Both the position numbers and the translations under genes were made by a program. From NCBI GenBank assembly GCA_024278395.1, contig JAJRTG010000118.1:1-7840 (forward strand): a stretch of 7,840 nt of DNA. The letters are read 5' to 3'. This DNA comes from Fidelibacterota bacterium (GTDB lineage: Bacteria; Bipolaricaulota; Bipolaricaulia; UBA7950; UBA9294). Of the stretch, positions 1 through 5,715 are shown piece by piece. The notes under the pieces are model-generated. The model did no database searches. It saw only the letters and a list, made by a program, of their open reading frames with translations, and was not told the origin of the DNA. The first letter of the stretch is position 1, and every line of letters starts with the position of its first letter.

Positions 1-839
1 GGATTGATCGCGAGCAGGTCCTGGGCTGTGGATACGAGGAGCTTGTCGGCCAGGGTCATGAAATTTCGGAACCGGTCCCCCGCGTCCGGGGTCACCGTCA
101 CCGGGGGGAGTTCAGCCTGTAAGGCGGGTTGAGCGGAGAGCGTTTCGATGATCGCATCCAACCGCTTCCGAATGTCGTCGATCGTCGGGGCGAGCCCCTC
201 CGTCGGCGGGGAGGGGTTCTGGGAGAGGGTGCCGGGCTTGACGTGGAACGGTTTCCCTGCGGTCCACCGGCCGATGATCGCGGCCAGGTTGTCGAGCTTC
301 TGCTCGAGGGCGTCCACTTCGGCGGCGATCGCGTCGATCCGGGATTGGAGCGGGGTGAGATCGTAGGTGGGTTGTGGGGCCTGTTTTGTTCCGGTGACCC
401 CGGTGCCGGTGAGGGTGACGACTTGTTGTTTGACCTGAAGGGGCTTTCCCCCCTGGGCGACGATTGTGAAGCTCGCGGTGTAGGAGGTGGCGGCGGTGGG
501 GGTGAAGGTGACGTTGAACTTGATCGATCCTCCCGGCGGGATCGTCACCGGGAGCGGGGGCAGGTCCTTGAGCGCGAACGGTCCCCAGGTGGTGGTCCCA
601 TCGGGGAATGAGATCTGGGTCACCGTCCCCGCAGTTTCGCTTGTCTCCAGGATCTTGAAGATGTAGGTCGCTGTTTTAGTCGTCCCCACCGGGACGGGCC
701 CGAAACCGATCGCGTTTCCACTGTAGGTCGGGGATGTGCTCGGAAGGCGGATGTCGATCTGGGAGAATCCGATGAGGAAGAACGCGGTCAAGAAGAGCAG
801 CAGGAGCACCCCCCCGAGCCTCTTCTTCCAGGAGTCCAT
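1..839 (-). CDS. Partial exported ASH/HYDIN-type Ig-like domain protein with coiled-coil tail
   Basis: The reading frame stays open from ATG at 839 to the window edge, 279 codons with no stop, so the C-terminus is missing. Residues 1-6 are charged (MDSWKK) and 9-25 are a long Leu/Phe-rich hydrophobic stretch: an uncleaved anchor or signal peptide. Residues about 37-148 have the ASH/choice-of-anchor-D pattern: a 'FGPVPVG' opening, an alternating beta pattern, 'IPPGGSIKFNVTFTP' near 100-114, and a closing 'TLTGTGV' near 142-148. Residues 160-190 and 218-236 look like amphipathic, possibly coiled-coil helices, separated by a Pro-rich linker. In known families such domains sit in extracytoplasmic scaffold or adhesion proteins; no enzymatic motif is visible. 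The start is supported by a 9-nt Shine-Dalgarno match at 843-851. It is divergent from pfkA. The domain assignment is good; the function is unknown. Confidence 0.8.
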   Translation of the reverse strand, partial: MDSWKKRLGGVLLLLFLTAFFLIGFSQIDIRLPSTSPTYSGNAIGFGPVPVGTTKTATYIFKILETSETAGTVTQISFPDGTTTWGPFALKDLPPLPVTIPPGGSIKFNVTFTPTAATSYTASFTIVAQGGKPLQVKQQVVTLTGTGVTGTKQAPQPTYDLTPLQSRIDAIAAEVDALEQKLDNLAAIIGRWTAGKPFHVKPGTLSQNPSPPTEGLAPTIDDIRKRLDAIIETLSAQPALQAELPPVTVTPDAGDRFRNFMTLADKLLVSTAQDLLAIN

Positions 840-842
840 GGC

Positions 843-851
843 GATCACCTC
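843..851 (-). promoter_or_regulatory. Strong Shine-Dalgarno for the ASH-domain gene
   Basis: On the minus strand GAGGTGATC lies just upstream of ATG 839. It would pair perfectly over 9 nt with the usual bacterial 16S 3' tail (GATCACCTC). It fixes the start and contrasts with the divergent pfkA, which has no such sequence. Confidence 0.75.
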
Positions 852-915
852 TGGTTGGTTTTTTTGAGGGGAAGGCGGCTGTTTGCAGGGGTACGAAGGT
901 TTGCGACGACTTCTT

Positions 916-945
916 ACCCTACCCTGACGGCCGAGCGGCTGTCAA
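916..945 (-). promoter_or_regulatory. Predicted sigma70-type promoter for the ASH-domain gene
   Basis: On the minus strand a perfect TTGACA (945-940) is followed after 18 nt by TAGGGT (921-916), which fits the TAnnnT form of a -10. Transcription would begin near 909, giving a leader of about 70 nt that carries the Shine-Dalgarno sequence at 843-851. The -10 is weak, so this is a moderate call. Confidence 0.5.
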
Positions 946-967
946 GGGAGGCGTCACCGCGGACGGT

Positions 968-996
968 TTGCGGCCCGGCACGGGTTAAGTTATCCT
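968..996 (+). promoter_or_regulatory. Predicted leaderless promoter of pfkA
   Basis: TTGCGG (968-973), 17 nt, TATCCT (991-996), then 9 nt to the ATG at 1006. There is no purine-rich Shine-Dalgarno sequence in the 30 nt before the ATG. With normal -10 to start-site spacing, the RNA 5' end would lie 0-3 nt from the start codon. The same -10/N9/ATG geometry recurs at 4087 (minus) and 6962 (plus). Confidence 0.5.
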
Positions 997-1005
997 ATTT
1001 GCACT

Positions 1006-1992
1006 ATGAGAATCGGGATTCTGACGAGTGGGGGGGACTCCCCCGGGATGAACGCCGCTCTGCGCGCGGCGGTGCGTGTGGGAGCCGGACTCGGTTTTGA
1101 GTTGGTCGGGATCAGGCGTGGGTTCACCGGGCTGATCGAGGGGGATCTCATCCCGCTCGACAACCGCGCCGTCGGCGGGATCATCGAACGGGGCGGGACG
1201 GTCCTGTACACCGCGCGCTCCAAGGCCTTCCTCACCCCGGAGGGGCAGGAACGCGCCCTTGCCACGATCGCCGACGAAGGACTGGACGGCCTCATCGTGA
1301 TCGGGGGGAACGGTTCTCTGAAGGGCGCGCGCTTCCTGGAGGAGCAGGGCGTTCCCACCGTCGGGGTTCCCGGGTCGATCGACAACGACATCTACGGCAC
1401 GGCGATGGCGATCGGGGTCGACACCGCGCTCAATACCGTGGTGGACTGCCTGAACAAGATCCGTGACACCGCTCTGTCCCATGAACGGGCGTTTGTGGTG
1501 GAGGTGATGGGGCGGAAATCCGGATACATAGCGCTTATGGGCGGATTGGCCGGCGGGGCGGAGATCGTCCTCATCCCCGAGGTCCCGGTCTCGTTGGGGA
1601 AGATCCTCGGGCAGGTGGACGAGGGATTGAAGAAGGGGAAACACCACTCGATCATCGTGGTGGCGGAGGGGTTCTCGCCGAAGGGTGCGCTGAAGGAGGG
1701 GAAGTCCGCCGGTCGGGTGGTGAGCGACTTCCTGGAGGAATCCGGGGAGATCGAGACGCGGCTCACCATCCTCGGGCACCTGCAGCGCGGCGGTTCCCCT
1801 AGTGCGTTCGACCGGATCCTTGCCTCCCGCCTCGGTGCGGCGGCGGTGCAACAGTTTAAGGACGGCAAGACCGGGGTGATGGTCGCTCTGTCCGGGAGCA
1901 AGATAGTGACCGTCCCGTTGGATGAGTTGGATAGGGACGGGAGCAACATCGATCTCGAGGTGTATCGGCTCGCCTACGCCGTCGCCACCTGA
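1006..1992 (+). CDS. pfkA: ATP-dependent 6-phosphofructokinase
   Basis: Converts fructose-6-phosphate plus ATP to fructose-1,6-bisphosphate in the cytosol, the committed step of glycolysis. The 328 residues align along the whole length of the group I PFK family (E. coli PfkA has 320). Visible motifs: TSGGDSPGMN at 7-16 (ATP-binding loop), GGNGS at 100-104, PGSIDND at 122-128 with catalytic Asp126, MGR at 168-170, and GHLQRGG at 257-263 (substrate contacts). Gly at 103 and Gly at 123, equivalent to E. coli 104 and 124, indicate ATP rather than pyrophosphate as donor; the PPi type carries Asp and Lys there. One oddity is Asn102, where E. coli has Asp103, a Mg-ATP ligand. The effector-site arginines 20 and 24 are kept, so allosteric control is plausible. 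The gene probably has a leaderless start, and its 3' end overlaps the convergent ROK kinase by 19 bp. Confidence 0.96.
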   Translation: MRIGILTSGGDSPGMNAALRAAVRVGAGLGFELVGIRRGFTGLIEGDLIPLDNRAVGGIIERGGTVLYTARSKAFLTPEGQERALATIADEGLDGLIVIGGNGSLKGARFLEEQGVPTVGVPGSIDNDIYGTAMAIGVDTALNTVVDCLNKIRDTALSHERAFVVEVMGRKSGYIALMGGLAGGAEIVLIPEVPVSLGKILGQVDEGLKKGKHHSIIVVAEGFSPKGALKEGKSAGRVVSDFLEESGEIETRLTILGHLQRGGSPSAFDRILASRLGAAAVQQFKDGKTGVMVALSGSKIVTVPLDELDRDGSNIDLEVYRLAYAVAT

Positions 1993-3047
1993 TCCGCGGC
2001 CTGTCGGGCGAGGACGATCGCTCCGTATTCCACGGCGCGGTCCTGAAGCGGGCTCAACCGCACCTCGGGCGCGACCACGTTTAAGTGTTTCCGCATCTCC
2101 GCTGCCATCGGGGCGCACAGCTCGGGGTGGTTTATCGCGATGCTCCCGCCGAGGGTGATGATCTCCGGGTCGTAGGCGTTGGCGATCGCGGCGAGGGCGA
2201 CCCCGCCGGCGTAGATTGCGTCGGCGATCACCATCTGCGCGATCTCATCCCCGGCCTGCGCTGCCTGGAAGACGAGGGGTGGAGTGATGCGCCCCAACAG
2301 GGCGAATCGGTCGATATCGCCCCCCTCCGCCGCGGCGAGCCTGAGGAGGGGTGAATCCTCCGGAAAGCCTTCGCTCACCAGCCTCGTACGGGCGTTCCGC
2401 ACGATCCCCCGGCCGGAGCAATACGCCTCCGCACACCCGTAGTTTCCGCATCCGCACCGGAGCCCCCTTTCGCGGACGAGGATATGCCCGATCTCAGCGG
2501 CGTTTCCGTCTTTGCCGAGCAGGATCTTCCCCTCGCTCCACACCCCTGCCCCGAGGCCGGTGCTGATCGTAACGTAGACGACGTGGAGGTCGGTCTTGTC
2601 CCTGGTCTCCTCCCCGACCCCGAACTCCACCTCCCCGAGGACGGCGGTGTTGCAGTCGTTCTCCAGGCTGACCGGCACCCCGAACTCCCGGGAGAGCGGT
2701 TCAACCAATGGGAGATAGAGGGGGCGTGGCGGAAGCCCACGCGGCAGGGCGGGTAGCTTTATGTTCGTCGGATTGAGGACCGCTCCCTTGGCGAGCGGCC
2801 CGGCCGCTCCGATTCCGATCGCCGCGATCTCGGTTGTTCCCGCTTCCTCCATCGCGGCCCGAAGGATCGCGATCACTTTCCGCGCCAACCCGTCGTAGGC
2901 GGTCCCGTCGCTGAACCGGGTGAAGCCCCCCTCGTTCAGCTCCGCCTGGACCTGGACGCGCGCGAGGACCTTGCCCTCCGGGTCGGAGACGAGCCCCGTC
3001 AGCTTCGTCCCCCCGATGTCGAGGCCAGCGAGATATCCCTCTTTCAT
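1974..3047 (-). CDS. ROK-family sugar kinase, probably glucokinase-like
   Basis: A cytosolic ATP-dependent hexose kinase of the ROK family, 357 residues, somewhat longer than the usual 300-320. Motifs: phosphate-binding DIGGTK at 10-15; GAAGPL at 80-85; LENDCNTA at 128-135 with presumed catalytic base Asp131; STGLGAGV at 162-169; and the ROK zinc signature with His188 (EIGH, 185-188), Cys198, Cys200 and Cys205 in CGCGNYGC, followed by Glu207. The sugar-contacting Glu185/His188/Glu207 set fits a glucose, mannose or N-acetylhexosamine kinase; the exact sugar cannot be read from sequence. Its ATG overlaps the stop of the upstream isomerase gene as ATGA (3044-3047), so it is probably translated by coupling, and no strong Shine-Dalgarno is seen. 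Context favours glucose phosphorylation feeding the isomerase and PfkA. Its last codons overlap the convergent pfkA. Confidence 0.93.
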   Translation of the reverse strand: MKEGYLAGLDIGGTKLTGLVSDPEGKVLARVQVQAELNEGGFTRFSDGTAYDGLARKVIAILRAAMEEAGTTEIAAIGIGAAGPLAKGAVLNPTNIKLPALPRGLPPRPLYLPLVEPLSREFGVPVSLENDCNTAVLGEVEFGVGEETRDKTDLHVVYVTISTGLGAGVWSEGKILLGKDGNAAEIGHILVRERGLRCGCGNYGCAEAYCSGRGIVRNARTRLVSEGFPEDSPLLRLAAAEGGDIDRFALLGRITPPLVFQAAQAGDEIAQMVIADAIYAGGVALAAIANAYDPEIITLGGSIAINHPELCAPMAAEMRKHLNVVAPEVRLSPLQDRAVEYGAIVLARQAADQVATA

Positions 3048-4087
3048 CGGTTTGCCAGCTTCCTTTTGAACGATTCGATGAGCTCGACCGGAGTCGGATC
3101 GGTTCCGTTCATGATGGCAAGGTAATAGCTCACGTAATCGCCGAAGTAGATCTGAGCGATTACTTGGGAGAACTCGCTCTTCCCCTCCGCTTTGATGCCT
3201 TCGTTGGGCACGGCCCTTTCCGCCAACAGATCCCTCATGATCTCGATCCGCCTGCGGTTTTCCGGGTGGTCGTAGTCGTTCTCCAGGAAGATGCAGTGGA
3301 GTCCCTTGCGCAACCCCTCATCGACGAACGCCAGGATCTCGTTGTGATGCAGTTCGGGGATGGCGTTGTAGAACGCCGGTTGCTTTGCGTTCTCGTTTAC
3401 CTGGGTCTTCCACCGCATCGCCACAAGGTCGGTGTTACCCGCTGTCCCGTAGATCACCGGGATCGCGCGGTAGATCCGTTGGGCCAACTGCTTCGCCGGG
3501 TTATCCTGCGTCGGGACCGCGGCGTTGCAGCTCTCCTGCACCTTGGTCAGCGCGTCGAGAAGCTCGTCCTGATCGATCTTTACTGAGAGAAGACCGGCGC
3601 GCTCCAGCACCGTGAGCAACGGGAGGGCGAGATATCCGGTCGCGGCCCGCGGCTGATATCCACCGGGGATCTGGAGGAACGGGATCCCTTCTTTTTGCGC
3701 GATCTTCCGCAGCTTCCCTCCGCTCGATACCGTGAGGATCGGCAGGCCCGCTGAGATCCCCTGCTCCAACCCGGATAGGGTCTCCGCCGTGTTCCCGGAG
3801 TAGCTCACCGCGACGAGGAGCGTACCCGCGTCGATGAACGGGGGGAGGGTATAGTTGCGGTTGATGAACACGGGAACACGGGCGAACCTCCGTGCTATCT
3901 CCCCGGCCATCGCGGATCCCCCCATCCCGCACACGATCACCCGTCCTATCCCCTCTGGCGGGTGGAATTCGGACTTTTCCCCGATCGCGAGGGCATCCTG
4001 ACACTGCTCCGGGTAGCTGTCGAGGACGTCGATCATCCTGCTCGCATCGCATCTCTTCAATTGGCGTACATCGTCTAACTCGGTCAT
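3044..4087 (-). CDS. Bifunctional phosphoglucose/phosphomannose isomerase
   Basis: Interconverts glucose-6-P or mannose-6-P with fructose-6-P in the cytosol. The 347 residues show two SIS-type halves. CGMGGSAMAG at 53-62 and SYSGNT at 95-100 are the phosphosugar-binding loops. Glu232 (in NENAKQP) and His248 (in PELHHNE) are 16 apart, as are the catalytic Glu203 and His219 of the Pyrobaculum enzyme. The C-terminal DPTPVELIESFKRKL carries the conserved late Lys. This is the archaeal/bacterial PGI/PMI family, not classical Pgi. The frame stays open upstream to 4285, but that extension is low-complexity Arg/Ser/Gly, crosses the divergent gene's ribosome site, and is not part of the family; ATG 4087 starts the true domain. 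No Shine-Dalgarno is present: a -10-like TATCAT sits 9 nt before ATG. First gene of a two-gene operon with the ROK kinase. Confidence 0.93.
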   Translation of the reverse strand: MTELDDVRQLKRCDASRMIDVLDSYPEQCQDALAIGEKSEFHPPEGIGRVIVCGMGGSAMAGEIARRFARVPVFINRNYTLPPFIDAGTLLVAVSYSGNTAETLSGLEQGISAGLPILTVSSGGKLRKIAQKEGIPFLQIPGGYQPRAATGYLALPLLTVLERAGLLSVKIDQDELLDALTKVQESCNAAVPTQDNPAKQLAQRIYRAIPVIYGTAGNTDLVAMRWKTQVNENAKQPAFYNAIPELHHNEILAFVDEGLRKGLHCIFLENDYDHPENRRRIEIMRDLLAERAVPNEGIKAEGKSEFSQVIAQIYFGDYVSYYLAIMNGTDPTPVELIESFKRKLANR

Positions 4088-4090
4088 AAT
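4061..4090 (+). promoter_or_regulatory. Predicted promoter of the methyltransferase-acyltransferase fusion gene
   Basis: TTGGCG (4061-4066), 18 nt, CATAAT (4085-4090, five of six to TATAAT). Transcription would start near 4097, leaving a leader of about 40 nt that holds the Shine-Dalgarno sequence at 4125-4132. The -10 covers the start codon (4085-4087) of the divergent isomerase gene. Confidence 0.45.
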
Positions 4091-4096
4091 GAATTG

Positions 4097-4126
4097 ATGA
4101 TAACCGCAATGTCCGGATCTGTCTAA
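4097..4126 (-). promoter_or_regulatory. Predicted leaderless promoter of the isomerase-ROK operon
   Basis: On the minus strand TTAGAC (4126-4121), 18 nt, TATCAT (4102-4097), then 9 nt to ATG at 4087. The expected RNA start is within about 3 nt of the ATG, and no Shine-Dalgarno lies between. Its -35 shares two bases with the Shine-Dalgarno sequence of the divergent fusion gene. Confidence 0.5.
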
Positions 4127-4132
4127 GGAGGT
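4125..4132 (+). promoter_or_regulatory. Consensus Shine-Dalgarno that fixes a CTG start
   Basis: AAGGAGGT at 4125-4132 is followed by AAGCG and then CTG at 4138-4140. An in-frame TAA at 4132-4134 blocks any earlier start. The next conventional start, GTG at 4162, is 29 nt beyond the Shine-Dalgarno sequence, too far for normal initiation. CTG 4138 is therefore the only well-placed start in this frame. Confidence 0.75.
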
Positions 4133-4137
4133 AAGCG

Positions 4138-5715
4138 CTGAAGTCCGGGAAGTTAAGGGCCGTGTTCCTTCTCCTGAACGTTGCGTTCTACTGGGGCCTT
4201 GTCCCGTCCCTGCTGACGGCAGCTGGCGTGAGGCTCGACCGATTGACCGGGACATCTCCCGTCCCCCCTTGGATCGGACTGCCACTGGGGGCCGTCCTCA
4301 TCGGCGCCGGGGCGCTCGGTGCCCTCTGGTCGACGGTTGCCCTCTACTTGCGCGGCGGGGGCTTTCCCATCGCCCTCATGCCCCCGAAGCGGCTCGTACG
4401 CGCCGGGCCGTATGCCATATCCCGTCACCCGCTCTACCTGTCGTTCGCTGTTTACCTCCTCGGTTGGGGGTTGGTCGCGCGATCGCCCATCGCCGTCGCG
4501 ATCGCTCCTATCGTCACGCTGGTCTTGGGCCTTTACGCGCTCTTCCATGAAGAACGGGTGTTGGGGCGCCGGTTCGGGGAGGAATATGAGGGATACAGGA
4601 GGGATGTCCCGTTCCTCCTCCGTCCCCGCCGAGGCGTCCCCGGGCCGGGGATTCTGTTCTCCCTCGCCTATCTCATTGGTAAGCCGATCGTGCGGCTCCT
4701 CTTCCCGATAGAGGTTGAAGGCAAGGAGGACCTCCCGCAGGCAGGACCGCTCCTCCTTATCGCCAACCATGCTTCCTATCTGGATCCGATATTTCTCATC
4801 GCTGCGGCGGACCGCTATATCCGTTTCCTCACGAAGGGTGAGATGCTGAGCACCAGATTCGGGAGGTGGTTCTTCACCCGTACGGGAGCCATCCCGACGG
4901 ACCGCTACCGGATCGATCCCGCGTCGGTGCGGAGGCTTCTGTCCGCGCTGAAGGCGGGGGAGATCGTGGGGATGTTCCCGGAGGGGGAACGGACTTGGGA
5001 CGGAAGGCCTCTGCCGATCCATCCCACCGTGCAGCGGCTCCTCTCCCGGGCCGGGGTTCCGATCGTCGCTGCGCGGATCGAGGGGAGCTACGCGCTCTAT
5101 CCCCGCTGGGCCGGGAACCCTCTGCCGGGAGGCCTTAAGGTCCACTTTTCGTCCCCGGTTCCCCCGTCCGGGGTTCAGGAAGCGCTCTCTCAGATCGCGG
5201 TCGTGAGCGTGGGAAGGACGTGGATGGCCCGAAAGGCGCTGGGGATAGAGCGTCTACTCTGGGCCTGTCCTTCCTGCCGCACGATCGGCGGGATCATCGG
5301 ACAGGGGTATAAGATCATCTGCCGCAACTGCCACGAACAATGGCGCCTCGACAAGGATCTCCACGTCCGTGAGAGAGGCGGGAAAGCGGTTCCGTTCGTC
5401 CAATTCGTCTCTTTCCTGGACGGTGATCTATTGGGCGAGTTGGACACCCTTACCTCGATCGGCGATGTGGAACTTCTCGTCGGGAGGGAGGAGCTGTGGC
5501 CCGTAGCCACCGGGATCATCACCTATCGGGACGGAGCCCTTCACCTCGGCAACAGGGCGTTCCCGCTCGACGAGGCACGTATCATCAGGCTGGAGGGAAG
5601 AAAGCGGTTGGATATAGGGTTTCCAAACAGCGAAAGGATTCGCCTGTGCTTCCAACAGGACAGTCCTTTAAAATGGGCCCGCTTCCTCCGGCTGCGGCTC
5701 GGGATCGACGCCTAG
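4138..5715 (+). CDS. ICMT-like methyltransferase / PlsC acyltransferase / zinc ribbon fusion, CTG start
   Basis: A 525-residue membrane protein with four parts. Residues 1-165: isoprenylcysteine/phospholipid methyltransferase-like domain with about four membrane segments (near 8-28, 45-71, 98-114, 116-136) and the family's SAM-binding features, GPYAISRHPLY (90-100), EE at 138-139 and FGEEYEGYRRDVP (146-158). Residues about 172-345: PlsC/LPLAT glycerophospholipid acyltransferase with NHASYLD (210-216; His211 and Asp216 give HX4D) and FPEGERT (280-286). Residues 374-405: zinc ribbon with Cys377, Cys380, Cys395 and Cys398. Residues about 415-525: beta-rich tail that could be a PH/GRAM-like lipid-binding fold; this is only inference. 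Known family activities would be SAM-dependent methylation and acyl transfer to a lysophospholipid; the substrates here are unknown. The CTG start adds MKSGKLRA, a basic N-terminus before the first membrane helix. The stop overlaps that of the convergent radical SAM gene. Confidence 0.88.
   Translation: MKSGKLRAVFLLLNVAFYWGLVPSLLTAAGVRLDRLTGTSPVPPWIGLPLGAVLIGAGALGALWSTVALYLRGGGFPIALMPPKRLVRAGPYAISRHPLYLSFAVYLLGWGLVARSPIAVAIAPIVTLVLGLYALFHEERVLGRRFGEEYEGYRRDVPFLLRPRRGVPGPGILFSLAYLIGKPIVRLLFPIEVEGKEDLPQAGPLLLIANHASYLDPIFLIAAADRYIRFLTKGEMLSTRFGRWFFTRTGAIPTDRYRIDPASVRRLLSALKAGEIVGMFPEGERTWDGRPLPIHPTVQRLLSRAGVPIVAARIEGSYALYPRWAGNPLPGGLKVHFSSPVPPSGVQEALSQIAVVSVGRTWMARKALGIERLLWACPSCRTIGGIIGQGYKIICRNCHEQWRLDKDLHVRERGGKAVPFVQFVSFLDGDLLGELDTLTSIGDVELLVGREELWPVATGIITYRDGALHLGNRAFPLDEARIIRLEGRKRLDIGFPNSERIRLCFQQDSPLKWARFLRLRLGIDA

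Noticed and set aside
129..611. Plus-strand frame of 160 codons in the first 800 bases
   Set aside because: It contains a run of glycines and no domain, and lies opposite the ASH-domain gene, whose minus-strand frame has a signal anchor, a domain and a strong ribosome site.
858..866. T-tract on the plus strand (terminator tail?)
   Set aside because: There is no GC-rich hairpin directly before it and no plus-strand gene that would end there; it is leader sequence of the divergent minus-strand gene.
1006..1992. PfkA as a pyrophosphate-dependent enzyme
   Set aside because: The two positions that mark the PPi type (Asp and Lys) are both Gly here.
985..2118. Long minus-strand frame of 377 codons opposite pfkA
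   Set aside because: It lies wholly antisense to a highly conserved pfkA, its translation is Arg/Pro/Gly/His-rich with no domain, and it is explained by GC-rich codon bias.
4088..4285. N-terminal extension of the isomerase to an upstream ATG at 4285
   Set aside because: The added 66 residues are low-complexity and not part of the family, and they would overlap the divergent fusion gene's control region and coding start.
4153..5145. Long minus-strand frame of 330 codons opposite the fusion gene
   Set aside because: It is antisense to the methyltransferase and acyltransferase motifs, of low complexity and charge-rich, and has no Shine-Dalgarno.
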